Translations under genes and position numbers: made by a program
Assembly (NCBI GenBank): GCA_963706315.1
Contig: CAVPMA010000017.1
Location: forward strand, 61,885-125,884
Reading direction: 5' to 3'
DNA length: 64,000 nucleotides
Origin: CALMEC01 sp963706315
GTDB taxonomy: Bacteria; Actinomycetota; Thermoleophilia; Miltoncostaeales; Miltoncostaeaceae
The notes under the pieces: generated by a model
Told to the model about the DNA's origin: nothing
What the model saw: the letters and a program-made list of their open reading frames with translations, nothing else
Database searches by the model: none
Part shown: positions 53,232 to 62,396 of the stretch, in pieces
How the letters are laid out: each line of letters begins with the position of its first letter
How positions within the stretch are numbered: the first letter of the stretch is position 1

Positions 53232-54242
53232 CTACGACAGGTACTTGCTCGTGTCGATGCCGTGCTCGGCCATGAGCTTCTCGAACGTCTCGCGCATCTC
53301 CTCCGGGTAGTCCGGGAGGCCACCCTCCGCGAGGACCTGCTCGGCGCGAGCCTTGATGTTCGGACCGAAGTCCCAGTCCTGGTCGTTCATGAGGCGGCGG
53401 ACTTCCTTCTCCGGCCACGACACGACGCCCGGGTCACGGCTGAACTGCGCCGCGAGCTTGTCGATCTCCTCGATACGGCCAGCCGTCGGCGCCTGCTCCT
53501 GGATCATGCCCTTGGACTCGAGCGCGGACTTGAGCGACGCTTCCATCGGGTATGGGTTGCCGTAGCTGCCCTGCGAGAAGAGCTTCTCGAACTTGATGCG
53601 CGGGCGCTGGCCGCCGGCCTTCTCGTCCTCGAGCGGGTAGCCGAGCACCATGCCCCACGTCATCTTGAGGTTCGGACCGAGGCCGAACGCCTTCTCGACA
53701 CCGCCCGGCTTGCGGCCGAACGCGAGGAGGCAGGTGCCGACGCCGAGCGCGGAAGCCGCGACGGTCGCCTGGCCGACGGCCTGGCCGGACTCGAAGCGCA
53801 GCAGCGTGTCGGTGCGCTCGACCGGGAAGCTCATCAGCCGCGGCACGGTCTGCGTCATCGTGAACTCGTAGTTCCAGCCGTGGTACTTGGTGAGCGCGCC
53901 GGAGAGGGCGAGGCTCGAAAGACCGTCGTTGGCACGGCCGTACCAAGCGTGGAGGTTGGTGAGCCAGAAGATCAGGTGCGAGGCCTGGTTGATCATCTGG
54001 ACGTTGAAGCCGGAGACGCACTCCTCGATCTCGTCCCAGAGGTCACACGTCTCCTTCTGGATAACGATCGCTTCGGTTGCATTGATGTTGCCCTGACACG
54101 ACGCCATGCGAGCGGCCTGCAGGATCGTCTGGATCTTCCACTCCTCGACCTTCCGGTCGGGGTCGTAGTACCGGATGGTCCGACGATCTCCGATCGCCTG
54201 GAGAACGGAAACGTCAGGAATTTCGGCTGCAGATACGGACAT
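53232..54242 (-). CDS. nitroreductase-family flavoprotein with C-terminal extension
   Basis: A 336-residue protein. Residues about 12-215 match the FMN-binding nitroreductase fold (AIGDRRTIRYYDPDRKVEEW; AARMASCQGNINATEAIVI; GQATVAASALGVGTCLLAFG; MVLGYPLEDEK). The last 110 residues add EIDKLAAQFSRDPGVVSWPEK then PNIKARAEQVLAEGGLPDYPEE, not part of the usual 200-residue family, with an acidic helical look. AGGGGG four bases before the ATG. Codon use is strongly biased to preferred codons (AAG, GAG, CTC), suggesting high expression. Substrate unknown. Confidence 0.8.
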   Translation of the reverse strand: MSVSAAEIPDVSVLQAIGDRRTIRYYDPDRKVEEWKIQTILQAARMASCQGNINATEAIVIQKETCDLWDEIEECVSGFNVQMINQASHLIFWLTNLHAWYGRANDGLSSLALSGALTKYHGWNYEFTMTQTVPRLMSFPVERTDTLLRFESGQAVGQATVAASALGVGTCLLAFGRKPGGVEKAFGLGPNLKMTWGMVLGYPLEDEKAGGQRPRIKFEKLFSQGSYGNPYPMEASLKSALESKGMIQEQAPTAGRIEEIDKLAAQFSRDPGVVSWPEKEVRRLMNDQDWDFGPNIKARAEQVLAEGGLPDYPEEMRETFEKLMAEHGIDTSKYLS

Positions 54243-54513
54243 TGGGCCCCCTGGTCGGCGTCAGTCGCGGTCACGAAACGTGAATCTGGCCTGGGCGCGG
54301 CGAGCGCCCGCCGCGGGCAATCTACTGGACCGGCGGCGGCTTGGCGATAGGGCCAGCACAAGAATCCGCGCGGCGTTTCGCATGGCGAAGGGTCCCGGCG
54401 CGGTGTGGCGGGCGGGATCGACGATGGATGATTTGCGAGTCCCGCTGCACCTGGTGACGCCAGGGCCGCGCCGTCGGGGTCGAACGGGGGTTTGCGCCGT
54501 GCCCCCCGATGGC

Positions 54514-54519
54514 TATTGT
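54514..54519 (+). promoter_or_regulatory. candidate -10 box for the 54528 gene
   Basis: TATTGT 8 bases before ATG 54528; no Shine-Dalgarno. Confidence 0.45.
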
Positions 54520-54527
54520 CCCGCCCC

Positions 54528-54890
54528 ATGCCCAAACTGCTCTTCATCACATTCCCCACCGAGGTCGTCCTCAACAAGGAGGGCGCCGTCCGCTTCCCCG
54601 GAAGCGACGCCGCCGTCGAGGAACTGACCGCCGCCGGGTGGGACGTCACCGTCTGCTCGCCGGACTGGCCCGAGCCGCTTCACGTCGCTACGGAGCTCAA
54701 GCCCGACGCGGCCCTCGTGTCCTGCTACAAGCGCGTTCCCCGGTCCCGCGACGCGGCCTCGATGCTCGCCCGCATGGGCGACGGCGTGCCGGTCTTCACC
54801 GTCGGCGTGCTCCAGAAGGACGAGGCGTTCCGCACCATGGCCCCCGACGTCACGGTGCTCCGCAACATCGGCGAGCTGCCGCTCCCCTGA
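54528..54890 (+). CDS. small alpha/beta protein, function unknown
   Basis: A 120-residue protein with alternating strands and helices: KLLFITFPTEVVLN, GSDAAVEELTAAGWDVTVCSP, PDAALVSCYKRVPRSRDAASML, GVPVFTVGVLQKDEAF. The order resembles a flavodoxin- or receiver-like Rossmann fold but lacks the receiver aspartate pair and phosphorylation site. No family recognised. It stands alone between nitroreductase and dehydrogenase genes. Confidence 0.6.
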   Translation: MPKLLFITFPTEVVLNKEGAVRFPGSDAAVEELTAAGWDVTVCSPDWPEPLHVATELKPDAALVSCYKRVPRSRDAASMLARMGDGVPVFTVGVLQKDEAFRTMAPDVTVLRNIGELPLP

Positions 54891-55030
54891 CCGGTCCGGA
54901 GCGCGTCGGCCACGCCGGCGGATCCACGTCGCTCACCTGAGTTCCGCCGCTAGTCTGGCGGCATCCGTTTGCCTGTCGCAACATCGCCCCCGGCGCCGGT
55001 CGCTGACGTCACCTCGCCCGGAGCCGGAAG

Positions 55031-56080
55031 GTGAGGATCGTCGACACGGCCGTCGGGCCGTACGAACGTGTCGTCTGGGCGCATGACCCCGCTAGCGGGC
55101 TGCAGGCGATCGTGGCAGTGCACTCGACGGCGCTCGGCCCCGCCGTCGGCGGGTGCCGGTTTTTCCCCTACCCCGATCAGGCCACCGCCACGCTCGACGC
55201 GCTTCGGCTCGCCGAGGGCATGACGCTCAAGTCGGCGGCCGCCGGCCTCGACCTGGGCGGGGGGAAGGCCGTGATCATCGGCGACCCGTCCACCGCGAAG
55301 ACGCCGGAGCTTCTCGCCGCGTTCGCCCAGGTGCTCGACCTGCTCGAGGGCCAGTACTACACGGCCGAGGACGTGGGGACGTCCACCGCCGACATGGACG
55401 CGCTGCGGTCGCTGACCCCCTACGCGCTCGGGGTGAGCACCGACCGCGGTGGATCCGGCGACCCGTCGCCGTACACGAGCCGCGGGGTGTTTGCGGCGAT
55501 GCGGGCCGGCTGGGAGGCCTCGGGCGGGGCGGCGTCCCTGTCGGGGGCGCGGGTGGTGGTGCTGGGGGCCGGCAAGGTCGGGGCCGACGTCGCCCGGCTC
55601 GCCGCGGCCGATGGCGCCGAGGTGGCGGTCGCGGACATCGCCGCCGACCGGGCCGTGCGCGTGGCGGCCGAGATCGGCGGGATCGCCGTCCCGGCTGAGC
55701 TCGCCCTCGCCACCGAGTGCGACATCCTCTCCCCCTGCGCCCTCGGCGGGGTGATCAACGACGAGACCGTGCCGAGCTTGCGCTGCCGGATGATCTGCGG
55801 GGCTGCGAACAACCAGCTCGAGAACGACGACGCGAGCGTGCTGCTGCAGGCTCGAGGCATCGACTACGTCCCTGACTTCATCGCCAACGCCGGCGGGATC
55901 ATCGCCATCGCCGAGGAGCGCAACGGGTTCGACCGGGCGCGCGCCATGGCGCTGGCCGACCGGATCGGCGATGTCGTACGGACCATCGTCGGGCAGGCGC
56001 GGAACGAGGGCCGCAGCGCGCTGTCCGTCGCCCGGCGGCGCGCCGCCCAACGTCTCGCCGCGGCAGCGCCGGCGGCGTGA
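55031..56080 (+). CDS. Glu/Leu/Phe/Val dehydrogenase family protein (leucine/valine dehydrogenase-like)
   Basis: A 349-residue amino-acid dehydrogenase. Substrate and catalytic region: GPAVGGCRFFPYPD, EGMTLKSAAAGLDLGGGKAVI with both catalytic lysines, TAEDVGTSTADMD; NAD site VVVLGAGKVGADVARL. The length and GGGK motif fit leucine/valine/phenylalanine dehydrogenases. It deaminates branched-chain amino acids to keto acids or works in reverse. GTG start with GGAG seven bases upstream; its stop overlaps the next start (GTGA), so it is coupled to the glycosyltransferase fusion. Confidence 0.88.
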   Translation: MRIVDTAVGPYERVVWAHDPASGLQAIVAVHSTALGPAVGGCRFFPYPDQATATLDALRLAEGMTLKSAAAGLDLGGGKAVIIGDPSTAKTPELLAAFAQVLDLLEGQYYTAEDVGTSTADMDALRSLTPYALGVSTDRGGSGDPSPYTSRGVFAAMRAGWEASGGAASLSGARVVVLGAGKVGADVARLAAADGAEVAVADIAADRAVRVAAEIGGIAVPAELALATECDILSPCALGGVINDETVPSLRCRMICGAANNQLENDDASVLLQARGIDYVPDFIANAGGIIAIAEERNGFDRARAMALADRIGDVVRTIVGQARNEGRSALSVARRRAAQRLAAAAPAA

Positions 56081-57975
56081 GCACGGACGGCACGAACGAC
56101 GCGGGGAAGCGGCGCGCCGCCCTGGTCGGCCCGACCCACCCCGCCCCCGGCGGCATCGTCCACTTCACCGAGGGCCTCGCCGCGGCGCTCGCCGAGCGGG
56201 GCGACACGCTGGTGGTCGGCTGGAGCCGGAGGTTCCCCGCCCGGCTCTATCCGGGCACCATCGCCGACGAGGTCTCGGAGACCGCCGTCACCGCGCCCGG
56301 GGAGCCGATTCTCGATCTCCTCGACCCGCGCACCTGGCGACGGGCGGCACGGCGCATCACCGACTTCCAGCCCGACGTGGCCGTACTCCAGTGGTGGCAC
56401 GCACTCCACGCGCCCGTCGTCATCTCCCTACGGCGCTCGCTGCGGCGGGCCGGGATCCCGGTCGTCGTGGTGTGCCACAACATCGAGCCCCATGAGACCA
56501 ACCGGCTCTGGCGGGCGCTCACACGCCGCGCCCTCGGCGGCGCCGGGGCGCTCATCGTCCACGCGGCGGCGCTGCGTCCACAGGCGGAGCGGGCGGCTCC
56601 CGGGGTGCCGGTGGTCGACGGGTTCCTGCCGGTCTTCGCGAACGTCGCCGCCGCCACCGGGCCGGCCGGCCCGGACGAGGTCGTCGCGCTGCGCAGACGC
56701 CTCGGCGCGGAGACCTGTCCGCTGCTCCTCACCTTCGGCTACGTCCGCCCATACAAGGGCGTCGAGGATGCGATCGCAGCCATGGCGCACGTCCGGACCC
56801 GCGCGGTGCTGCTCGTCGCCGGCGAGTGCTGGGAATCGCCCAACCGGCACCGCGAAGCTGCCGAGGCCGCCGGGGTCACCGACCGCGTCGTGCTCGACTT
56901 CCGCTACGTCCCGAACGACGAGATCCCGGCGATGTTCACCGCCGCCGATGCGGTGGTGCTGCCTTACCGCACCGCGACGCAGTCGGCCGTCGCCGCCCTG
57001 GCCTTCGCGTTCGACCGGCCGGTGGTCGCGACCCGCGCCGGCGGACTGGCGGAGCTCGTCGAGGACGGCGTGACCGGCGCGCTCGTCCCGCCGTCCGATC
57101 CCGAGGCGCTGGCCGCCGCGATCGACCGGGTGCTCGCCGACAGGCGCGACTGGGGCGCCGCGATCGCCGACGTCCGCGCACGGCGCTCGTGGGCCCGCTA
57201 CCTCGACCTGATCGACCAGGCAGCCGAGGTCGCGGCAACCCCCCGGCGCGATGCGACGACCCATGCGGTGCTCGACGTCCCGTCCCGCCGCGCGAAGGCG
57301 GCCAAGCTCATCGCGGTGATCGAGCGGACCTGCCCCCTGCGCGGCGCCAGGCTGCTCGACATCGGGACCGGCAGCGGCACCATCGCGGCCGACCTCGCCG
57401 CAGCCGCCGGGCCGGATGGCTCGGTCACCAGCGTCGACGTCACGGACGTGCGCGTCACGCGCGACGGCTACGAGTTCGTGCGGTTCGACGGCGAGCGGCT
57501 CCCGTTCGACGACGCCGGCTTCGACGTCGTCGTCTCGAACCACGTGATCGAGCACGTCGGCGACCGCGAGGCCCAGCGGCGCCACCTGCGCGAGATCGCC
57601 CGGGTGCTCGTGGATGGCGGCACCGCGTACGTGGCGGTACCGCACCGCTGGCAGCTCGTCGAGAACCACTACCGCCTCCCGCTGCTCGGCTGGCTGCCTC
57701 GACGAGCGGCGGACGCCTACATGCGCGGGGCGCGACGAGGGGAGCGCTACGACTGCAGGCCACTCGGTCGCCGGGAGCTCCTCACCCTCCTCACCGACGC
57801 CGGGTTCGACGCCCGAGACGCCACCGGGGATCTGGTGGACGTCACCGCGGAGCAGCGCGCGGGGGCCGCGGGACGCGCCCTGGCGGCCGCGCCGTGGCTG
57901 CGGGTCGCGTTGCGCGGCCCGCTCCTGCCGACCATCGTCGGCGTCGGCCGGCGCCGTCGACGAGGCGTCAGCTAG
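56077..57975 (+). CDS. glycosyltransferase family 4 - SAM methyltransferase fusion
   Basis: A 632-residue cytoplasmic protein of two enzymes. Residues about 12-385 are a GT-B glycosyltransferase (GPTHPAPGGIVHFTEGLAAAL; TFGYVRPYKGVEDAI; FRYVPNDEIPAMFTAADAVV; the EX7E-like end AFAFDRPVVATRAGGLAELVE). Residues about 405-600 are a class I methyltransferase (LLDIGTGSGTIAADLAAA at about 426; FDGERLPFDDAGFDVVVSNH; IEHVGDREAQRRHLREIARV). It probably adds and methylates, or acts on, a cell-surface glycan or lipid. Its end overlaps the next convergent gene by four bases. Confidence 0.85.
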   Translation: MSTDGTNDAGKRRAALVGPTHPAPGGIVHFTEGLAAALAERGDTLVVGWSRRFPARLYPGTIADEVSETAVTAPGEPILDLLDPRTWRRAARRITDFQPDVAVLQWWHALHAPVVISLRRSLRRAGIPVVVVCHNIEPHETNRLWRALTRRALGGAGALIVHAAALRPQAERAAPGVPVVDGFLPVFANVAAATGPAGPDEVVALRRRLGAETCPLLLTFGYVRPYKGVEDAIAAMAHVRTRAVLLVAGECWESPNRHREAAEAAGVTDRVVLDFRYVPNDEIPAMFTAADAVVLPYRTATQSAVAALAFAFDRPVVATRAGGLAELVEDGVTGALVPPSDPEALAAAIDRVLADRRDWGAAIADVRARRSWARYLDLIDQAAEVAATPRRDATTHAVLDVPSRRAKAAKLIAVIERTCPLRGARLLDIGTGSGTIAADLAAAAGPDGSVTSVDVTDVRVTRDGYEFVRFDGERLPFDDAGFDVVVSNHVIEHVGDREAQRRHLREIARVLVDGGTAYVAVPHRWQLVENHYRLPLLGWLPRRAADAYMRGARRGERYDCRPLGRRELLTLLTDAGFDARDATGDLVDVTAEQRAGAAGRALAAAPWLRVALRGPLLPTIVGVGRRRRRGVS

Positions 57976-58832
57976 CCGAAGAGCCGGCGGCGGCGCTTGG
58001 GCGGGAACACGCCCTCGAAGTCGACGTTCTCGAAGCCCTCGGGCGCCTCGCCGTCGACCGCGAAGCGGTAGAGCGCGACGCGGAACACGTTCGTGAGCGC
58101 CGACATCACCACGGCGACGAGCAGGCACCACGCCACGCCGATCACGATCGCGGCGATGATCATCTCCGGCTGCCCGCCCCCCGCGACGAGGAACAGCAGC
58201 GGGATCACCGGCAGCACCGCGAGGAACCCGACCAGCGACAGCCCGATCTCACCCGAGACCGACTCGCCCCAGGTGCGAACGAACAGCTCCTTCGACCTGG
58301 TGATCGCCTCGCGCACGCCGACGCCCTCAAGCACCAGCACCGGCAGCACCAGGTATGTGATGAGCGCCCATGCCAGGCCGAGCAGGCCGGCGACGATCTT
58401 GCCGGCGATCCCGCCTCGCTCCTCGATCGCCTTGAGCACCGTCGAGACCACCACCGAGATCAGCGCCCACGGCGCGATCGCCCGGGCGTGCCGCCGCGCG
58501 TCGGCGAGCGCGCTTCGCAACGTCGGGTCGCCCCCGCTCATGCGCACATCGGCGGCGCACACGATGGCGACGTTGAAGAAGATCGCAATGTACGAGAGGG
58601 CGTATGCGCCGACGGCGATCAGCACCCACTCGAACCCCGTCGGCGACGTGAGCGGCCCGCCGTCGCGGACCACGTCGAGCTGATCGCCGAACACCCCGAA
58701 GAAGATCAGCCCGAACACGCCGATGCTCGCGAGGCCCGACATGACGGGCAGGAGCAGGAGCTCGCGGTCGGCCCGGACGACGTCCCACGACGCCCGCACG
58801 AGCCCCAACCCGTTCCTGATCCGTTCCATCAT
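57972..58832 (-). CDS. DUF6159-like polytopic membrane protein
   Basis: A 286-residue protein with six hydrophobic segments (LLLLPVMSGLASIGVFGLIFFGVF; WVLIAVGAYALSYIAIFFNVAIV; APWALISVVVSTVLKAI; AGLLGLAWALITYLVLPVLVLEG; LSLVGFLAVLPVIPLLFLV; MIIAAIVIGVAWCLLVAV). N-terminus MERIRNGLGLVRASWDVVRADREL and the overall pattern match the DUF6159 membrane family. Function unknown. AAGGAGG eight bases before ATG 58832 sets the start; the open frame beyond it is chance. Confidence 0.8.
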   Translation of the reverse strand: MMERIRNGLGLVRASWDVVRADRELLLLPVMSGLASIGVFGLIFFGVFGDQLDVVRDGGPLTSPTGFEWVLIAVGAYALSYIAIFFNVAIVCAADVRMSGGDPTLRSALADARRHARAIAPWALISVVVSTVLKAIEERGGIAGKIVAGLLGLAWALITYLVLPVLVLEGVGVREAITRSKELFVRTWGESVSGEIGLSLVGFLAVLPVIPLLFLVAGGGQPEMIIAAIVIGVAWCLLVAVVMSALTNVFRVALYRFAVDGEAPEGFENVDFEGVFPPKRRRRLFG

Positions 58833-58925
58833 CCGACCTGCCTCCTTGCGGAGCCGGCCCGACCGGCCGTCTGATTCACTATCGGCATCGCCGCCGCCAA
58901 GGACAACACGCCCGCCGCGACGCCG

Positions 58926-59327
58926 GTGCCGAAGATCAGCTACACGCTGTCGATGCTCGTGATGCCGGCAAACACGAACTCGCTGGGGGTGATGCACGGC
59001 GGCTGGATGATGTCGTGGATGGACATGGCCGCATGGGTCGTGGCGGCGCGGGCGGTGGAGCCCGACCAGGCGGTGTTCTTCAAGGCCGCGACCGACATCG
59101 TCTGGACGGGACCGATCAAGGACGGCGAGGTGTGCAACGTCACGGCGACCCTCGCCGGGGTGGGACGCACGTCGCTCACCGTCGAGCTGGCGGCAACCGC
59201 GGAGGACCCCACCCGGAAGGCGACCCGGGCGATCTGCAGCGCCATCTTCACGATGGTCACCGGCGCCGACGGCGTCGCCGAGCCGGTCCGCCTCGCCTCC
59301 CCACGGCGGCGGGCGCGGCGGGAGTGA
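58926..59327 (+). CDS. hotdog-fold acyl-CoA thioesterase
   Basis: A 133-residue single-hotdog protein. NSLGVMHGGWMMSWMDMAAWV is the catalytic-helix motif of YciA/ACOT-type acyl-CoA thioesterases (N..G..HGG..MSWMD). It would hydrolyse acyl-CoA to free acid. Start uncertain: GTG 58926 is the first candidate, but the open frame and family N-termini suggest 10-15 further residues, for which no ATG/GTG/TTG exists. It ends one base before the convergent metallo-hydrolase gene. Confidence 0.75.
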   Translation: MPKISYTLSMLVMPANTNSLGVMHGGWMMSWMDMAAWVVAARAVEPDQAVFFKAATDIVWTGPIKDGEVCNVTATLAGVGRTSLTVELAATAEDPTRKATRAICSAIFTMVTGADGVAEPVRLASPRRRARRE

Positions 59328-59996
59328 TCAGCTCGCGCGGTGGTACCAGGGGCCGGCGTCGAGCGCTTCGCGCAGCGCCGCCCGCCCGTCGGTGAGGACC
59401 GGGGTGCCGTGCGTGACGAGCACCCGGTCCACGTCGAGGTCGAGCAGCGGCTCGAGCGTCGGCCGGAGCCGCTCGGCGTACCACGCCAGGCGCTCCGGTG
59501 TGATCTCGCGCTGCATCCAGACGCGCAGGGCGCCGTCGGCCTCGACGACGGCGTCGCCGAAGAGCAATGCGCGCTTCTCGGGGACGAACAGCGGCGTCTC
59601 ATACCGGCGCGGCTTGCCGATGCCGATCGGGAGGATGTCGCCGTCGAGCGGCACTCCGGCCTCGATCGCATGGAAGCCGGAGGCGTCGCTCAGACGCTTC
59701 GCGACCGCCGGATGCCCGTGGATCGTCGCACCATGTGCGACGCGGTAGCGCCGCCAGAGCGCCTCGGCGCTCCGCACGTGGTACGGGATGGTCACCATGA
59801 TCCGCACCCGTCCCGCGAGGACCGCGTCGAGGGCCTCGAGGAACCCGGGATCGGGCGGGACCAGCGGATCGACGAGCAGCGTGCCGACGCCGTCGCCGAT
59901 CGCGTAGCTCGCGACCTCGGCGCCGAACGGCGTGCGCGGATGCCACTCCGGGTGACGGGCGGCCCACCGCCAGATTCCATCCGCCACACGCTCCAC
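59328..59996 (-). CDS. metallo-beta-lactamase-like protein with degenerate metal site
   Basis: A 222-residue protein with the MBL layout: YAIGDGVGTLLVDPLVPPD, VTIPYHVRSAEALWRRY where HxHxDH should stand, HGHPAVAKR, LLFGDAVVEADG and VLVTHGTPVL. The first motif keeps one His only, so the normal two-zinc site cannot form; a single metal or a non-catalytic role is likely. GTG start with TAGCGT seven bases upstream. Divergent from the cupin gene with 46 bases between. Confidence 0.65.
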   Translation of the reverse strand: MERVADGIWRWAARHPEWHPRTPFGAEVASYAIGDGVGTLLVDPLVPPDPGFLEALDAVLAGRVRIMVTIPYHVRSAEALWRRYRVAHGATIHGHPAVAKRLSDASGFHAIEAGVPLDGDILPIGIGKPRRYETPLFVPEKRALLFGDAVVEADGALRVWMQREITPERLAWYAERLRPTLEPLLDLDVDRVLVTHGTPVLTDGRAALREALDAGPWYHRAS

Positions 59997-60003
59997 GCGG
60001 GCG

Positions 60004-60009
60004 ACGCTA
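60004..60009 (-). promoter_or_regulatory. candidate -10 box for the MBL-like gene
   Basis: TAGCGT (minus strand) 7 bases before GTG 59996. Confidence 0.4.
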
Positions 60010-60030
60010 CCACCGGGTCATTGGCCCACG

Positions 60031-60036
60031 TAGTGT
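60031..60036 (+). promoter_or_regulatory. candidate -10 box for the cupin gene
   Basis: TAGTGT 6 bases before ATG 60043; no Shine-Dalgarno. Confidence 0.4.
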
Positions 60037-60042
60037 CACCGC

Positions 60043-60525
60043 ATGGCGGGCTGGTTCATCGTGAACGTCGCGGACGCACCCGCCCTGCGCCATGACCGGG
60101 CGGGCACCTACGTGCGGTTCGAGTCGCCCGAGGCGAGGTTCCCCGAGATCGGCATCAACATCCATGTGCTTCAGCCGGGCGAGCCGAACGGGAAGTACCA
60201 CTCCGAGGAGGCTCAGGAGGACTTCCTGGTGCTCTCCGGCGAGTGCCTGGTGATCATCGACGGCGAGGAGCGGCCGCTGCGCGCTTGGGACTTCGTGCAC
60301 TGCCCCGCCGGGACGGAGCACATCTTCGTCGGCGCCGGCGACGGCCCCTGCGCGATCCTCATGGTCGGCGCGCGCGGCGGGGATCGGGCGATCCACTACC
60401 CCGTCAACGAGACCGCCGCCCGCTACGGCGCCTCAGTCACCACGGCGACCTCGTCGGCGGCAGAGGCATACGCGGACTGGCCGGGGGGATTCACCCCGGT
60501 CCATCCGGACTGGCCGCCGACTTAG
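60043..60525 (+). CDS. cupin-domain protein
   Basis: A 160-residue single-cupin protein. Cupin motif 1 is GKYHSEEAQEDFLVLSGECLV (His, Glu ligands) and motif 2 DFVHCPAGTEHIFVGAG (His), with INIHVLQPGEPNG before. One metal site is expected. Reaction unknown; such small cupins are often isomerases, dioxygenases or sugar-binding proteins. The C-terminal 40 residues (YADWPGGFTPVHPDWPP) are unusual in composition. Confidence 0.82.
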   Translation: MAGWFIVNVADAPALRHDRAGTYVRFESPEARFPEIGINIHVLQPGEPNGKYHSEEAQEDFLVLSGECLVIIDGEERPLRAWDFVHCPAGTEHIFVGAGDGPCAILMVGARGGDRAIHYPVNETAARYGASVTTATSSAAEAYADWPGGFTPVHPDWPPT

Positions 60526-60583
60526 CCGTCGCCTCGGACCGGTACCGGCGTGAAGCGCCCGCCATCGAGCGACGGCCCGGGCC

Positions 60584-61087
<504 letters not shown>

Positions 61088-61163
61088 CGGGAATCTCCTT
61101 CGGAAGTGTCCAGCGCAGCCTACCGACTCACCCAGCCGCCTTCGCCCGACCCGGCGCCCGGCA

Positions 61164-61169
61164 TATCCT
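61164..61169 (+). promoter_or_regulatory. candidate -10 box for the 61178 gene
   Basis: TATCCT 8 bases before ATG 61178; no Shine-Dalgarno. Confidence 0.45.
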
Positions 61170-61177
61170 CACGCCCG

Positions 61178-62212
61178 ATGCGGCCTCGGCGTGTGCTCGT
61201 CCCCTTGATCGCCGTCGCCATGTCGTTGCCTGCCACCGCCGGGGCGGCGCCGAAATACCCCGACGTACTCGTGTCCGCGCAAGCCGCGACCGCGACCGCC
61301 CGCGCCCAGATCCTCACGATCAACCGCTGGTGGGTCGCGACGCACGACTTCGTGCCATGCACCAGCTGCATGGTCCGACCGCCGCAGTCGAACATCCTGT
61401 GGACGTACTACAAGCGGCAGGGCTTCTTCCCCAACTGGGTCCGCGCCGCCCGGGACGTGCTGCGCCGTCAGGCCCGTGGCGACATCGAAGGCCTGCGCAA
61501 CGGGGCCCGGGAGATCCTGGCCTACGCGACGGTCAAGAAACTGCCGAACGGCCTGCGGTTCCGGGTCATCGAATCCGCCTACCGCGCGCCGGATGGCGAG
61601 CAAGCTCCATGGCGCGACGCGATGAGCAACGGCCTGGTGCTGACCCTGGTCATCCCGTCGCTTCCCGACGAGGCGACGGCCGCCGACCTGGCCGTCGCCC
61701 AGCGTCAGGCGAAGGAGTTCCTCAACGCGTTCGCCGTCCACTGGAGCGCGGGCGGGCTCGTGGCCAAGGGAACCGGGCCGGGCCGTTGGTACCTCGAATA
61801 CGCGTACCGCAACGGCGCGGCCGCGCGCGTCCTCAACGGCTTCATGCAGTCGCTCGCGAGCCTCGACCGGTTCTCGCGGCAGGCCGAGGAGCTCGCGGCG
61901 ATCGACCCCAGCTGGCTGGCGCTCCGCGACCGTGCCCGCGACTACGTGTACCGCGGCACGCTGGAGCTCGTGCGGTACCTGCCGCGCTACGACCTCGGCA
62001 TCGGCGTGAGCAAGTACAGCCTCGTCCGGCCGGGACCGGCGCCGCTCAAGTACCAGACCTATCACCTGCAGCTCCTCGCGCGGCTCGAGCGCATGGACTA
62101 CCTGCCTCCGCACCTCCGCGCGATCATCACGAACTACCGTACGCGCTGGGGCGGCGAGCCGCTCAAGACGACCCTGGAGCTCGACCCGGGGCCTGAGATT
62201 CCACTGGACTGA
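61178..62212 (+). CDS. secreted protein resembling D-glucuronyl C5-epimerase C-terminal domain
   Basis: A 344-residue protein with a signal peptide (RRVLVPLIAVAMSLPATAGA, cleavage near residue 24). Two stretches match the C5-epimerase C-terminal pattern: APWRDAMSNGLVLTLVIPSL (cf. W.SGMAQG.A) and GRWYLEYAYRNGAAARVLNG then FMQSLASLDRF (cf. W..EY......VLNGF...L.GL.D). The family epimerises glucuronate to iduronate in glycans; activity here is not proven. UDP-glucuronate could come from ugd in this window. CTSC near residue 65 may be a disulfide. Its last 50 bases overlap a small minus-strand frame. Confidence 0.6.
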   Translation: MRPRRVLVPLIAVAMSLPATAGAAPKYPDVLVSAQAATATARAQILTINRWWVATHDFVPCTSCMVRPPQSNILWTYYKRQGFFPNWVRAARDVLRRQARGDIEGLRNGAREILAYATVKKLPNGLRFRVIESAYRAPDGEQAPWRDAMSNGLVLTLVIPSLPDEATAADLAVAQRQAKEFLNAFAVHWSAGGLVAKGTGPGRWYLEYAYRNGAAARVLNGFMQSLASLDRFSRQAEELAAIDPSWLALRDRARDYVYRGTLELVRYLPRYDLGIGVSKYSLVRPGPAPLKYQTYHLQLLARLERMDYLPPHLRAIITNYRTRWGGEPLKTTLELDPGPEIPLD

Positions 62213-62396
62213 GCCGGCCGAGCGGAACGCGCACGACGCGCTCCGCGGTGATCGCTCCGCCCAGCGCGACCTCGGCATCACCTCGATGCCGACCCCGAGT
62301 GATCACCCCGACGAAGCGCCCGGTGCGGCGGCCGCGCTCGTCCCACCAGATCACGGCCTGGCCGGGTGCGAACGGGCTGAGACCCAGCTGCTCCAC
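62163..62396 (-). CDS. possible 77-aa SH3-like small protein
   Basis: Frame from GTG 62396: SPFAPGQAVIWWDERGRRTG, FVGVITRGRHRGDAEVALGG, VVRVPLGRLSPVE. The alternation of strands and glycines looks like a small beta-barrel (KOW/SH3-like). No Shine-Dalgarno and no family recognised; it overlaps the preceding gene tail to tail. Confidence 0.45.
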   Translation of the reverse strand: MEQLGLSPFAPGQAVIWWDERGRRTGRFVGVITRGRHRGDAEVALGGAITAERVVRVPLGRLSPVESQAPGRAPGSS

